Notes: generated by a model not told the origin, from the letters alone. A stretch of DNA of 64,000 nt from Ziziphus jujuba (GCF_031755915.1 NC_083388.1:7749001-7813000), one strand, 5' to 3'. Positions 50,300 through 61,842 are shown, counted from the first letter of the stretch. Translations and numbers: made by a program.

Positions 50300-51350
50300 T
50301 TCAATGATAGTATGAGGGATTCTTACTAGACCACACTTTCTTTGAAATTTTAAAATTTAATGGTACTGATGGCGATCCATTAATCAAATAGTAGGTGGCA
50401 CGAATAGTTTCATCCCAAAATGACTTTGTCAGCTTAACCATACTGATCATACTTCTGACCTTATCCATAATTGTCCGGTTCATTCTCTCAGCTACACCAT
50501 TATGTTGTGGGGTGCGAGGGACCGTCTTCTTATGCTGAATGCCCTATCCTCTATAGTAGGCATCAAACTCTCGGAAAGTATACTAATCTCCATTGTCTGA
50601 GCGAAGACTTAGCTTCTTTCTTATCTCACACACTATCATGGAATGGAACTTTTTGAAGTGATCTAAAACTTGATTCTTCATCTTCAGGAAATAAACCCAC
50701 ACCTTCCAAAAAGCATCATATATAAAGGTTAGGAAATATTTATTACCATGTAGTGATTCCTCCTTTAAAGGACCACAAACATCAGAGTGCGCTAGACTAA
50801 GCAATTCCGATCTGTTTTTTGAAAAGGACTTAAATGAGACTCTATTTTATTTACCATACAAACAATGATTACAATGATCTAGCACAGCATCCTTGGAAAT
50901 TATGATAAGCCCTTTTTTCATCAAAATAGACAATCCTTTCTCACTCATGTGACCGAGTTTTTGATGCCATAGATTTTGAGATACCTCTCCTTCTGTAATG
51001 TTGAGGCCGTCTGCATAAATCTTCACATGAGTCTTGTAAAGTGTTGAACAAATGTTTCCTCAAGCGATAACCATATCACCTTTTGCCATTTTTCATATGC
51101 CATTGTAAAAGTGGTTGCCAAAGCGTTCCTTGTCAAAGGCTACTCCTGAGAGCAAATTGAGTCGAAGGTCTGGAACATGTTGGATATCCTTCAAAGTAAT
51201 TATGTGTCCAATGTTAGTCTTTATCTGAACATCTCCAGTTCCAATAATCTTGGCAAAACTATTATTTTCCATCTTCACTGTGCCAAAGTCCCATGCTTTG
51301 TATGTTTTGAAAAACTCTATGTGTGGAGTAACGTGGTAGAATGCTATAGT
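50300..51350 (-). pseudogene. Copia (47943-53111) protease and integrase
   Basis: A protease-to-integrase linker with HIITLKDIQHVPDLRLNLLS is near 51135-51195. The integrase core LLSLAHSDVCGPLKEESLHG (50745-50804) runs to LRSDNGD near 50590. The SFWDETIRATYYLINGSPS motif is near 50360-50420, and a further linker with acidic low-complexity sequence (50096-49740) precedes RT. Confidence 0.9.
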
Positions 51351-51359
51351 ATCAACAAC

Positions 51360-52224
51360 TCACTCGGCCTTTTTGCTTGAAGTGTGAAGGCATGATTCTT
51401 CATGTGTAGAACAATATGCCACTTCTCCTCTGACAGTGACTAAAGTTTCACCATCCTTCTTCGGCTGATTGCTTTTTTGTCCTTGCTCTCGCAACATCTT
51501 CCTGCAATACTTCTTCAAGTGACCTTCTCGGCTATAATAATGACACTTATATGTTGGCCTCCTTCCATCTGTAGATCTACCTCTGCTATGGCTCCTACAT
51601 CCCCCTTTGTCACGAGTATCTTCTTGTTGTCTCCCCCATTTCTCTATGACAAGGGCATGTGATTGATCATTGCCAATGTCCTCTCTCCTGGCCTTCTCAT
51701 TAAATAAGGCATCTGTTACCATAGCCATGGTAAGTTTGCCATTTGGAGCCAAATTGCTGAGAGAGATGACTAGTGTCTCCCAGCCGTCTAGAAGAGAGCT
51801 AAGAAGTAAAAGTGCCTGTTCCTTATCCCCTAGTTGTAACTCTACCACAGACAATTGATCTACCAAGTTCTGAAACATACTGGTGTGTTCGGCTATAAAA
51901 GTTCCATTCTTCAACTTCAAATTCACCAAATGTCTCATCAAAAAAGCTTTATTCCAAGCATTCTTGGCTTGATACATGTCCTCTAACTTCTTCCAGAGGG
52001 TGTATGCGTCTGTCTCCTGTGCAACATGATGGAAGACACTGTGATCAATCTATTGTTGGATTTGACCGATTGTTTTCCTGTTCATCTTCTTTATTCTACT
52101 TCTTTGGTGGGATCAAGATTCCTTCCTTCGACATCTAAGGGGTCAAAGAAATCCTTGCAATTTAGAAAATCTTCTATCTAAGGTCTCCAAGGTGCATAGT
52201 TGGTGGCCGTAAGCTTGATCATAA
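51360..52224 (-). pseudogene. Copia (47943-53111) gag
   Basis: The start near 52224 reads MIKLTATNYAPWRP, with breaks to 51977. It then runs open from 51977 to 51360 (205 codons) with the gag core LLSSLLDGWETLVISLSN. The zinc knuckle near 51500-51550 reads CHYYSREGHLKKYC, in which the second Cys is changed. Confidence 0.88.
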
Positions 52225-52812
52225 CTCCCCTGTAATAAATTTATAGAAAAATGGGAGCTGAATTCGGCAAACTAAAGTCCACCAATGCATCCAAAACTGT
52301 AAAAAAATATAGGATTTGACTCTTCTCGGGTCAAAATCTGAATCTCCAATATTTAGAGCAAAGTGCAATTTCCAAAAGTTCTGGGTAAAACTGTAAATTT
52401 CAAAACTTTTGGGAAAACTTGCAAATACCAAAAGTATAGGGGTATTTTTGTAATTTTAGAAAAGTCTGGGACTGTTGCTGACATGGCATATGATGTGGGG
52501 GACCCGATGATGTGTTGCCACGTGACTGATGATTGGATGGTGACATGGTAGGTGATGCATCACGGCTTGCTCAGGAATTCGAATGCGGGTCGGCTCGGCT
52601 CTAGGGTGCGTGAGATGAGTGTGGCACATGGATTAAGTGTAAAACATGCAAAAAAGAATTTGATCGGCATGTATGTGCATGTGCAACGTCGGATGGAGGT
52701 CCGGTTAGGCTCTTTCTCTTTGTTTCGGCGAGATCTATCTCCTGCTATGCTCAAATCTTTTGTTTAAGCTTTTGGACAACGAACCCTATCTCTGGCTCTT
52801 GGCTCTAATACT

Positions 52813-53111
52813 TGTTGTGATCCTTTGATCATGAAAAACACACAAAACTAGCATAAAAACAAAGAGAGACAAAAAGCACAAAAATTGAGAAGGAAAATGA
52901 TGTATTATTTACTATGAAATTTATACACAAAAAAACTTTTCTAAAACTCTCTCTTGTAATCACAAAAAAAAAAAAAAAAAAAAAAACATGTGTTGTCTCT
53001 AATGTGTGTTCCATTGTACAAGACTGAATTTGAGCATCTATTTATAATGCTTTCTAGGGTTAAAACCCTAATGGGTCGGGCTTTAGGAGAAAAAAAGGCT
53101 GGACCCCCACA
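52813..53111 (-). repeat. 5' LTR of the 47943-53111 Copia
   Basis: TGTTGTGATCC to ACCCCCACA on the plus strand, 299 bp, including a poly-A run near 52963-52986. Confidence 0.93.
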
Positions 53112-54249
53112 TAAAGCTCTATCTCTCCTTTTTATCTGTTTATGTCATTTTTTCTCTAGACCCCATCTTTTTTCCCCCTTATCTCTAACTTGAATCTCAA
53201 ATTGTTTTAAGATAAATACTGCCCGCTGGCCTCCACCCTGCTGCTACCATTCTCTAGTAGCCGGCATCACCTGTCAAGGTAGGGTCAATCACATAGCTGT
53301 AAAAGGTTTATTGAGTTTTCTCCTCCATTTTGTTTTTGGTTTTTGGTCCTTTTGTTAGGTTTTGAGTCCAAAAATCTTATTAAATCTTTGCTTATCTTTA
53401 TAATCTGCTTGCTAACTGCTTTTTGTTTGACAAATTTTGCTAACTTTTCCTTCAATTTTATGGATTGTTCAGTCAAGGGAAGGAATTAATTGACTTGTAA
53501 TTGGCCAGAGATTATGCAACTTTGAATGCAATTTCGTCGGTAAGCAAGCAAGAATGATTTAGAAATTGGAAAATTGAATATTATGGATTGATGTGGTGAA
53601 ATATGTATATATTAATTCAATACTTTATAAATTCAAATGATTACATTTTGTATTTTATTTTCTAAATTGATTACAATTTAAATAAAAAATTTAAAATGAA
53701 ATTTTGTTTAAAAACAAATTATTGCAAAATCTTTAGTTAAATTGCATCCATGAAAGATTTTTAAAAATATTTAATACATCTTTAGCTACAGCCTTAAGTA
53801 CTAGCCAAATACCTTCTATAGCCTAACATTTTTTTAATTAAAGAACCCTTAGCTACAGAACAGTTGTCGATAAAGGGTACTTTTAGCTACAAAATCATGA
53901 TTGCCAGATTTAATTTTGGTTATGCATTGTTTTTCTTTTGGCGACAAAATAGTGGTTTTAGAAAAGAAGTTACGATAATTGTTTAGTTTTTGCTGACAAT
54001 GTTAAAGACAACACTTTATTGCTAAAAGAGGTTTGTAGCCAAAAGTCACCATTTGGCTATGAAAATATTATTTTTAAAGACGATTTCAATGGCTGTAGAA
54101 GAGTTCGCAAAATATTTGTTGAGTTTTCCAACTTTTGTACTAATGAAATTAGCAACAACATGGAATGTAGGCAAAGCGACAAATTTTTTATTTCGTCACT
54201 AAAGGTATTTGCCAGCAATTGAGGTAAATTCGTAACTAAAATATGATTT

Positions 54250-56686
54250 TTATTTGAAGCAAAATTGTCTTGCAATGAAACTCAGAAGTTTAGCTATGAA
54301 AAATTCTGTAGCCCAAAGTGGTTTTTGTTGTAGTGATGCATCCTCTTTCTTTTCTATCTTCTGATACATATTATCCTTGGTTTCCTCATTTGCGCAAAGA
54401 AGTTTTTGTTGTAGTGATGCATCCCCATTCTTTTCTATCTTCTGATACATATTATCCTTGGTTTCCTCATTTGCGCATTGCTTTGGATTCCTTATGAAGG
54501 TATTGGTTAGAGCAGATTCCGACACAAAACAAGTCTGTAAAAGACTCAAAGCCTGCAATGCAAAACACTTTTATGAGACCATATTAAGCATCAATTGAAG
54601 CTTTAAAAAATGTGTATCAAACACGCATAGAGGGGACAATAAAAAGTAGCAAAAGTGGCTGCTTAACTAGGTAATTAATTAGCTTCTGGGTACAATATCA
54701 TCAATCATGACAAGTGGGAAAAGGATTTGGCTTAGTATTTTTATTATACTTTCAACCGTACTAAAGTTTTTAACTAGAAAAATGGAAATTACACAAGGGA
54801 ATAATTATATTTTAACCCCTCAACAATATACTACTTTCTACATATATTTTGCCCACTATACTACAAAATCCTTTACACTTCCCAATGAACCATTACTTTA
54901 TTGTTAGTTAAATCCAATCAAGCATTTTGATAGATGAATTTGATTGAATTAAATATACACAATTCATGTAATTTTGTTTAGAAAATATTCTATTCTACTT
55001 TTGGAGTAAGGCTAATTTTGCCAAATTTATTATAAAAAATTGCATGATTGGACTAAATTGATAAAAAAATAATAGTTCAGGAAGTCAATATGAGGGGTTC
55101 TATATAGTTTGGGAGGCAAAGTGCAAAAAGTTGTATACTTGAGGATAGGAAAAATGTAGTTACACTTCTAAAAAGAGTTATGAAAAGTAGTACGTATATG
55201 AAAAGCTTTAAGCTTACCTCCTCCTTCCCCACAAGCACAGTTTGCTCCTCAATGTCATTAAAAGGTATCTTCAAGTCATTGAGAATGGAGAGGTCTAAGA
55301 TTGAAGACATAGGTCTTATTATCAGATCATCTGTCACTGTGAAAATTGCCTGTCCTGTTATAAATCCACCACCATCTTCGTTATGAGGTTTTGGATCCAC
55401 AACTTTCAGTTCGGTTATCACTGTATTATTATCAGAAGGAATAAGATGTTTATCACTAGTGAAATATGAATTACAGCGTATATGGGCAAAATAATATGGA
55501 GGATGTGGGGCTTCCTTAATTCCCAATAAATCATTCTCATAACCAATACCAGAGGCAAGCTTGGGACTGACTAGCATTTCCCTGTGGTGATTGGACTTCA
55601 AGCATTGCTCATCAAGATCTTGCACACTCTTATACAAGTGATCTATGCATCCATTCAAAGAACTGCTATATTTTTGTTTCATAAAATGCCCTAGTGGAAT
55701 AGTTAGGAAACTAAAGAGCAAATTAACAAAGTCTTTCTTTGCTTCTGCATAACAAACTTTCTTCTTAGATTTGCTCACCATAAGCTTGATAGCAATCTTT
55801 CCATCTAGAAAATTCTTCTGGTCTTCCATTTGGTATTCAACAGGTTTTCCTTGATCAAAATTTCCTGCATTTAACTCGGTCGCTGGTTTATGATTCAGAA
55901 GAGTTTCCGTCAGTGGTGTTTTTGATAGTAATGAGCACACAAGCAAATTCAGAACCTGAAAGAGGACACGATGAGGTGAGAAAAAACTGATTAACTTAGA
56001 GATCATGGGAAAACACAACCTTTGACATTTAAAAAATTAAAATTTTGATGTACCTCATCAACTCCTAGAGAGAAAACGTCCTGCTCAATGCCACTCGAAT
56101 CCGTAATTCCAACCTTGGAAAGCAAAGATAAGCTTGCGGCAGTGGACATGGGCATCACTTGTAAATCATCAGTGATTATGAATCTGCTCATCCCTTTGAC
56201 AAACACACTTCCATCTTTGGCACTAAAAGAAGGCGTTTTCGACTTACTGTTACTGATATGTAGACGATAATCCATGCGTTCTCCACATCTACAGAGAGAA
56301 CCTTTGTAATGACTCAAAAGCCCGCAATAAGTTGGGCTGCTGCAACAGCCAAAATACATAGTAGTCTGATCATCTATTTTCAGCTTCAGCTTACTACAAT
56401 GAGATTCGGCATTGTTGCGAGGACTTAGCAACATCTTCTTGAATGCTGTAGAATGGAAATGCTCATCATCAATACTCTCAACACTTTTGTATAAGTTGTT
56501 CATGCAACCTATCTCCACTGCTGACTTATCTGAGGAAAGCCTGATAATTTTTCCCACAGGAATTGTAAAAAAACTGAAGAGAATATCAACCAAATCACCA
56601 TCAGACTCAGCAAAAATGACCTTTTTCTTTTCCTTGTCCACCAAAACCGCCAAGCTAATTGTACCATCCACTTGTTTATTAGCCAT
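54250..56686 (-). CDS. DUF674 family protein, copy E (type II), intact with extended C-terminus; exons 56054-56686, 55218-55955, 54250-54552
   Basis: Function unknown. Minus-strand exons of 633, 738 and 303 nt, all multiples of three, give 557 residues. Exon 1 starts at ATG 56686 (MANKQVDGTISLAVLVDKEK) and carries cysteine-rich sequence in the middle; its donor is GTACAT. Exon 2 opens VLNLLVCSLLSKTPLTETLL, has the second half-domain start KLMVSKSKKKVCYAEAKKDF, and ends GKEE before donor GTAAGC. Exon 3 starts ALSLLQTCFVSESALTNTFI. Where copy C stops, E reads on through two copies of a 27-residue unit (CANEETKDNMYQKIEK...) and then into the CACTA terminus (SLQQKPLWATEFF...), ending at 54250. 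No disabling lesion is seen; whether the extension is translated stably is unknown. Confidence 0.88.
54321..54482 (-). repeat. In-frame 81-bp tandem duplication in exon 3 of gene E
   Basis: 54321-54401 and 54402-54482 are near identical and both include TTTTTGTTGTAGTG, the last bases of the CACTA terminus. The period of 81 keeps the reading frame. Confidence 0.9.
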
Positions 56687-57171
56687 GGATTGTATGAAAG
56701 CTTGAAAGTATGAAACTCGAATTCGTTTTCCTTTATGCTTTGATCAGCTTCAGAGAGCAGCTGGCAATGTCAAAAACAAAAGTTTATGCCCAATTAAAAC
56801 ATGGGATTTCCACACTTTTTTTTAGATATGATTCAATATTATAATTACAGATGATTATATATTCTCATTGGAGGAAGACAATGCTGATTGCTGAGTTCAA
56901 GTCCGTTATAAGGTCTAGGAAATTTAACAAACAAAGGAAAGCAGAAAAAAGGAAAAAAGGAAATTTAACAACTGCTTTTAGCACATACCTGGGATTGGTA
57001 AACAGTTCACTTTTAGCAAATACCTGGGATTGGTAAACAATTGCTTGACGTGCATAAAAATTGTATGAAGGATGATGAATATAAATAAGAAAATTAAAGA
57101 AGAATATATGTTTTGGACATAAATTAAGTAAGGGCGATTTGGGATTTTTGCATAAAGGTAAAGGTGCAAGT
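56687..57171 (-). other. Upstream region of gene E with duplicated noncoding exon block
   Basis: Continues the homology with DNA upstream of C (35767-36780) and distal to A. The TACCTGGGATTGGTAAAC block with its minus-strand GTATG/GTATTTG donor occurs twice in tandem (about 56990 and 57024), giving two possible splice donors for a noncoding first exon. Confidence 0.4.
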
Positions 57172-57309
57172 GTAAACATCTATTTTTGAAAAAGAAAGAA
57201 CTTAACCGGGAAGAAAGAACATAAAGGCAAAGGTGCAAGTGTCAACATCTACTTTTGAAAAAGAAAGAACTTAACCGGGAAGAAAGAACATAAAGGCAAA
57301 GGTGCAAGT
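57172..57309. repeat. Short tandem repeat, about 69-bp unit
   Basis: TTTTGAAAAAGAAAGAACTT and the following sequence to GGTGCAAGT occurs twice in tandem, with a third copy at about 57856-57922. The homologous places near 10674 and 36834 have one or two more diverged copies. Confidence 0.85.
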
Positions 57310-58632
57310 CAATATTGGTCAAGCTTTATTTTTTTTTAATTTATTAAAAAATAAATTGAAATGAAAACATGTACTAAAATTCATGTACTAATATCTATGT
57401 AAAACTTATATATATATATATATGCTGAAATTGATATCAGCTCTTAAAATGCATATGGTAAAGAGAAAATAGAAATACCATGTCACAAAATAGTATTTGA
57501 CACCCAGCTCTTAAAATGCATATAGTAAAGAGAAAATAGAAATGTCATGGGCACAAAATAGTAATGTCTTCATCTTCAATATTATGTTTGACATTTGCAA
57601 TGATATTTTTAAATACGTTAGATTTTTGAACAAATTTAAACATATAGTTGTCAATACTAAATATATGATAATAATAACTTCTTTTACGATAGTGTTCATT
57701 TAAAAAAGAAAAAAAGAAAAAAAATATGATAGTGGTAATTAAAGATGGGCTAAGGGCGAATTAGAAGCCACAATCTTTAGAGGTTGTCACAAAGTTTGCA
57801 GTAGCTAGTAGCTACCACCTACATTACGAAGAACATCAATTTTATTTATTTTCATCCACTTTTGAAAAAGAAAGAACTTAACCGGGAAGAAAGAAAATTA
57901 AAGGCAAAGGTGCAAGTCAATATTTGACCAAGCTTTTTTATTATTATTATTATAAAAAAGAAAATTTTCCTTTTACTAAAAAAGGAAATTGAAATGAAAA
58001 CATGTACTAAAATGCATATATATACTAATATCTTTGTTAAACTTATATATATATATATATAGATATAGATTTATACAGTCTGTCTATGGTGCGGACAGTC
58101 CTCATGCGGACCACAGTATTGGTGACGGTTTTTCATAGTATTGGTGACGATTTTCTAAGAAACCGTCGTTAATACTATGAAAAACCGTCACTAATACTGC
58201 GATCCTCATGCGGACCGTCCTCACCATAGAATTTTCGTAGATTTATATATGTATATATGTCTATACATTGACATCAACTTTTAAAAAGCATATAGTAACA
58301 ACAAAAATACCATGGCACAAAATAGTAATGTCTTCATCTTCAATATTATGTTTGACATTTGAAATGATATTGTTGAATATGTTACATTTTTAAACAAATT
58401 TAAGCATATAATATAATTGTCAAATTGTTAACACTAAAATATGATAATAATAACTTTTCTTATGATAGTGTACTCAAGCTTTTTTTTTTAAAAAAAAATA
58501 AAAATGATAGCGTTCATTAAAGATGGGCTACGGGCAAATTGGAAGCCACGATTTTTCGAGTTTGTTGCAAAGTTTGTAGTAGCTAGTAACTACCACCCAC
58601 CAGTATGAAGAATATCGATTTTATTTATTTTT
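57250..58632. repeat. Tandem duplication of about 0.6 kb upstream of gene E
   Basis: 57250-57856 and 57857-58632 align throughout (shared order: GGTGCAAGTCAATATT, (TA)n, TTGACAT, GTAGCTAGTA, GAAGAACATC-type words). The second copy is longer mainly because it holds a MITE at 58076-58240. Confidence 0.8.
58076..58240. mobile_element. Palindromic MITE in a (TA)n tract, copy 1
   Basis: About 165 bp, nearly one long inverted repeat: CTATGGTGCGGACAGTCC (58084) pairs with GGACCGTCCTCACCATAG (58212-58229), and TGACGGTTTTTCATAGTATT pairs with AATACTATGAAAAACCGTCA in the middle. It sits in an AT/TA repeat. No coding capacity. Insertion into (TA)n is like rice Micron-type MITEs; family assignment is inference. 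Confidence 0.8.
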
Positions 58633-58791
58633 ACATTTTTATAAAAACCATCACATATGCTCTAGAACAATAAAATTACTATTTCTAAAATAATTATGTG
58701 AATTTTAATCCTTCCATTTATTTTATATATCTATATATATATATATGTATAAATTATCATGTATTCTATATAGAGAAATAAGGGAAAATAC

Positions 58792-59220
58792 ATAAAACCA
58801 TCCTAAACTTTATTGTAAGTTTCAATTTGCTCCCCAAAATTTTTTTTGTTGCAATGTCGTCCTTAAACTTTGACATAATATCAATTTGCTCCCTTTTAAA
58901 TTTTTTATTAAAATTTGGCAAAGTTGATTAAATAATATTAAAATTGCTTGTTCATATTAATAAAATTAGTAGTGTTACATGTAGCAAATTATTTACCAAA
59001 AACATCTATAATATATATATATATATAATTTACATATGTGGATGACTAAACTTTTTAAATGGATAAGTGAATAAAAAAACCAATCAATAAATTATTATTA
59101 TTATTTTTTTAGAAGAAAATTGCTACATTATTTGGTAAATATATAGGTAACTTTCACATTACTGTAATAAAATATGTCTAAACAAAATTTTCTTTGATCA
59201 AATTAAAAAAACAAAAGATT
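58792..59220. mobile_element. MULE-like element, left part only
   Basis: The left end GGGAAAATACATAAAACCAT and following sequence match 11402 and 37769. Homology stops near 59220 and the right inverted end is absent. Confidence 0.5.
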
Positions 59221-60205
59221 GGAAGAGTGTAGTTTAGTACCCTTAAGTTTGGGGCTGACCTAATTTCGGCATTAAGCTTTAATTTCAGCAATTTTGGCTC
59301 TAAAGTTTCAAAATTGATGCAAATTGACCAAAATCTAACAAAACAATTAAATTTAATGGTGATGACATTATAGTGATATCATAATTCATTTTTAAGAATA
59401 AAAAATATTTCTTAAAAAATTGAAAAAAAATATTTGTTATTTTTTCATTTTATAGTTATGTATTTTTATTTGGAAATTTGTATCCATTTCTTTTTTATAA
59501 AATACCACATTCTTAATTAACTATTTTTGGATCTAAAATTAGGGCAAAAATAAAAATAAAAATAAAAATATAATTGGAATTTTTGATCTAACAAAAATAA
59601 ATTTATTAGACCAAAAATTAAAAATAATTTTATATACCCAAACCAACAAAAAAAAAAAGGACCAAAATATATACCAAAATAAAAATTAAACCAAAAATTA
59701 AAAAAATAAAAATAAAATTTTTAAAAACAATAAAGTTACATTTAAAAAAAAAATACATTTGTTATTTTTCCATTTTATTTTTATGCTTTTTTATTTGAAA
59801 AATTATATTAAGTACTTTTTATTTAAATTGAAATACCCATAGTCATAATTAAATATTTTTGGACCTAAAATTAGACTAAAAAAGAAAATTAAAATAAAAT
59901 TAGAATTTTGGCCTAATAAATATGATTTTATCGGACCAAAAGGTAAAAATAATTAGACCCAAATACCAAAATAAAAATTAGACCAAGAATTAAAAAATAA
60001 TTGTTTAAAAAACAATTTTTCTAAAAGAAATTGAAAAATATTAGACCTTTCTATAAATTTTTATTTTAACATTTCTAAAAGGTTTATTTTTTGGTCAAAT
60101 GGAAAAATAGATCATAATTCTTTTCCATATTGGTATTTTGGTCTATAATTCATTTGATCAAATGAATTTGGACACATGTTCAAAAATGGAAAATTATACC
60201 ATTTA
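59221..60205. repeat. Very AT-rich DNA with a roughly 310-bp tandem duplication
   Basis: About 59420-59735 and 59745-60030 share the order TTTGTTATTTTT, TTTTTGGAYCTAAAATTAG, AGACCAAAAATTAAAAATAA, CCAAAATAAAAATTA, AACAATTTTT. No gene recognised. Confidence 0.65.
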
Positions 60206-61150
60206 TGTAACACTCCGACTCGAGAAAACGTTTAAAATTTGAACTTTCAACCAAGTTTGGTCAAGGTTGGCTAAGTGTGGGCTCAGAATTGACTTTTTGC
60301 TAGGATGATTCTGAACTTATCTTTTGTATTGTTGCGAAGAGCTTATTGATATAAGTTGATAGACTAGCTGCACGTCTAATTTGGAGTTAAGATAGAGAAG
60401 TTATAGTCAGAACAAGGCTTGACCGAGTTTAACCAACTGGTGTGCAAGGTTGACTTTTTCTTTGCTCAAGGTTTGATATTGACCAGCATACTATCGAGTA
60501 ATGCTCATTACTATGAGTCTGTAAACTGGTAGCGTGCTCAGTTTAGAGCTATAGTTAGAAAGGTATGGTTCTATATAGTTTTATAATTTTTTTTATTTGT
60601 ATTGATTATCCGCATATATTTTTCCAAAAAAATGTGCAAATGGAATATTTAAAAAATATCTCTGACAAGTGTCATGGGTCACAAATTTAGAGGTGCCATG
60701 TATCATAATCTGGCATGGCCATGTGTCCCAATCCTTTTTCTTTTCTTCTTCTTCCCTGAAAAATGGGAACTTTTTCTCTCTCTCCCCTTGTATAGCTGCC
60801 ATGTTCATCCAAAAAATTGCTTTGATTTCGGCATATCTAAGCGACATTGCCATCATCATCTACACCGCAATGCCTCTTGATCGCTGGAAAAGTCGTCCAC
60901 ATGCCGACAAAGGGCCATGGTAGCAAGCAACCGCCACACCATCCGATCATCGGGTTCTGGCCATTTTTGGCCAAGGACTCAATCCCTTCCCCCTAATTTG
61001 AACTTTTTAAAGTTGATGGTGATCATCATTCAACTCAATTTAAGCTCGTTTGTGGTGTATAAAGAAGACAAACTTGACAATAACTTCTTGTCGAAATTCG
61101 ATCACTGACAGTTAGTTATGCTAAATTAAGCTAATCCTTGTCTCTCAAGT
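60206..61150. other. Possible LTR-derived sequence, no gene recognised
   Basis: Starts TGTAACACTCCGACTCGAG, like the start of many plant Gypsy LTRs, and is less AT-rich than its surroundings. A frame at 60669-60923 is open but matches no family known to me and has low-complexity segments. No partner repeat, primer site or right boundary was found, so this stays tentative. Confidence 0.3.
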
Positions 61151-61677
61151 TTTCGTTTGGTATGTAATTAGTTATGATCGGGTATTCAAAATTTTGCCAT
61201 TCTTGAGCTAATTTTAGTAATTACTTTGAAATTCGCATGTGTTTAGGTACCTAGATGAAACCCAAAACTAATCCTATAGTATAGCAAGAGTGAATGTTGT
61301 CATTACTGTGAGTGGTTTATTCTCTTAAGATATTTTTAGGGCTCTATTAAATATTATCATTAATTATTGAATTTCTAATCTCTATGGTACAAAATGTTAT
61401 ACCTGTATATATGAATATTGTAGGGAATCAAACTAGCCGTGTATTAGAAGATATAGTTTCCTATTTTAATGGATGTGATAAAGGCAAATATTAGGAAAGT
61501 TTACGAACTTTATACAGCTATAAATATATTTTCTAGTTTAATGTAAATCAGATCCTAAAAGATAGGCGTGTAATTCTAGATATTATTATATATATTGAAC
61601 CGGTTTAGGTTCACTATTCAATAGAGAATACATTCCAAAATTTCATGCTCAACTTCAAATATATATATATATATATA
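61151..61677. other. AT-rich intergenic, no gene recognised
   Basis: The part from about 61419 (TGTAGGGAATCAAAC) to 61637 has the look of a small Copia LTR (internal TATAAATATA), but neither end nor target-site duplication can be fixed. Confidence 0.3.
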
Positions 61678-61842
61678 CAGTCCGTCTATGGTGCGGACGG
61701 TCCTCATGTGGACCACAGTATTGGTGACGGTTTTTCATAGTATTGATGACGATTTTCTAAGAAACCGTCGTTAATACTATGAAAAACCGTCATTAATACT
61801 GCGGTCCTCATGCGGACCGTCCTCACCATAGAATTTCCATAG
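61678..61842. mobile_element. Palindromic MITE in a (TA)n tract, copy 2
   Basis: About 165 bp, differing from 58076-58240 at only a few bases. Inverted ends CTATGGTGCGGACGGTCC (61686-61703) and GGACCGTCCTCACCATAG (61814-61831). Also embedded in (TA)n on its left. Confidence 0.8.

Larger units (their letters stand above)
47943..53111 (-). mobile_element. Ty1/Copia retrotransposon, minus strand, inside the CACTA-like block
   Basis: The element is 5169 bp with LTRs of about 299 bp and a perfect 5-bp target-site duplication TAAAG (47938-47942 and 53112-53116). The polypurine tract on the minus strand (GGAGGGGGAGAAT) abuts the left LTR. GTATTAGAGCC next to the right LTR is a worn tRNA-Met primer site. 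Domains run on the minus strand in Copia order, with frame breaks. Confidence 0.95.
45385..54335 (-). mobile_element. CACTA-like (En/Spm) block, left end truncated, split by a Copia element
   Basis: The right terminus read on the minus strand is CACTACAACAAAAACCAC (from 54335), a classic plant CACTA end. Both arms carry many GCTAC and GTAGC words (TTTGGCTACAAA, GTAGCCAAA), as in CACTA subterminal regions: 45620-47540 and 53780-54335. No matching CACTA end or 3-bp duplication was found at the left, where homology to DNA upstream of A stops near 45383. The centre (47600-47942 and 53112-53700) has pyrimidine-rich DNA without a recognisable transposase, so the block is non-autonomous. Confidence 0.7.

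Noticed and set aside
53285..53476. Lys-rich minus-strand frame in the CACTA-like centre
   Set aside because: It is short, AT-biased, and shows no match to a CACTA transposase motif.
60669..60923. 84-codon plus-strand frame and overlapping frame at 60674
   Set aside because: It has low-complexity Ser/Phe tracts, no known domain and no splice context. It is more likely part of an LTR-derived sequence.
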